The position numbers and the translations under genes were made by a program. Source: an uncultured Collinsella sp. (lineage in GTDB: Bacteria; Actinomycetota; Coriobacteriia; Coriobacteriales; Coriobacteriaceae). From it: 6,352 bases of DNA. The DNA lies in NCBI GenBank assembly GCA_900551605.1, contig URWS01000091.1:1-6352 (forward strand), read 5' to 3'. Each line of letters starts with the position of its first letter. Position 1 is the stretch's first letter. Below are positions 6,327 to 6,352 of this stretch, piece after piece. The notes under the pieces were generated by a model that saw nothing but the letters and a program-made list of their open reading frames with translations, had not been told where the DNA came from and ran no database searches.

Positions 6327-6352
6327 CTGTCTCTTATACACATCTGACGCTG
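6327..6352. other. Sequencing adapter contamination (Nextera/Tn5 mosaic end plus Read 1 adapter)
   Basis: Bases 6327-6345 read CTGTCTCTTATACACATCT, the 19-bp Tn5 mosaic end used in Nextera libraries, and 6346-6352 (GACGCTG) continue into the Read 1 transposase adapter. This is untrimmed library sequence at a contig end, not a natural transposon. Short peptides read through it (MYKRQ, MCIRDR, SLIHI) are artefacts. Confidence 0.97.

Noticed and set aside
6327..6345. A natural Tn5/IS50 transposon end
   Set aside because: The hyperactive mosaic-end sequence followed directly by the Nextera Read 1 adapter, at the very end of the window, indicates library adapter rather than an insertion.

Overview
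The window is high-GC bacterial DNA. Its gene content, and the protein relatives I recognise from memory, fit an actinobacterial gut commensal of the Coriobacteriia, perhaps Collinsella. That placement is an inference; there is no rRNA or other marker gene here to confirm it. The right end is not genomic: bases 6327-6352 match the Nextera/Tn5 transposase adapter, so the genomic sequence stops at 6326, at a contig end.

Left block, + strand (1-2120): the 3' part of elp3, a radical-SAM/acetyltransferase tRNA wobble-uridine modification enzyme, is followed with no gap (TAG then ATG) by a membrane-anchored spermidine-synthase-like SAM-dependent protein. The two look like one transcription unit. 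A 27-bp convergent gap containing a weak hairpin separates this block from the next.

Right block, - strand (6326 down to 2148): three genes read in the order TerB-C-type protein (C-terminal end only), BrxD-like DUF2791 P-loop ATPase, and Lhr/BrxHI-like DEAD/DEAH helicase. The first two overlap by 8 bp. The last two are separated by 116 bp carrying two adjacent inverted repeats that resemble REP elements. The ATPase and helicase families are also found together in type 2 BREX phage-defence loci, but no PglX, PglZ or other BREX gene is visible. The likely reading is a BREX-related TerB/ATPase/helicase DNA-processing or genome-defence module whose first gene was cut off by the contig end. This operon is the most interesting system in the window.

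There are no tRNA or rRNA genes, CRISPR arrays or transposase genes, and no gene-free stretch longer than about 120 bp. Large open frames antisense to the helicase and the ATPase are judged to be shadows of GC-biased codon use.
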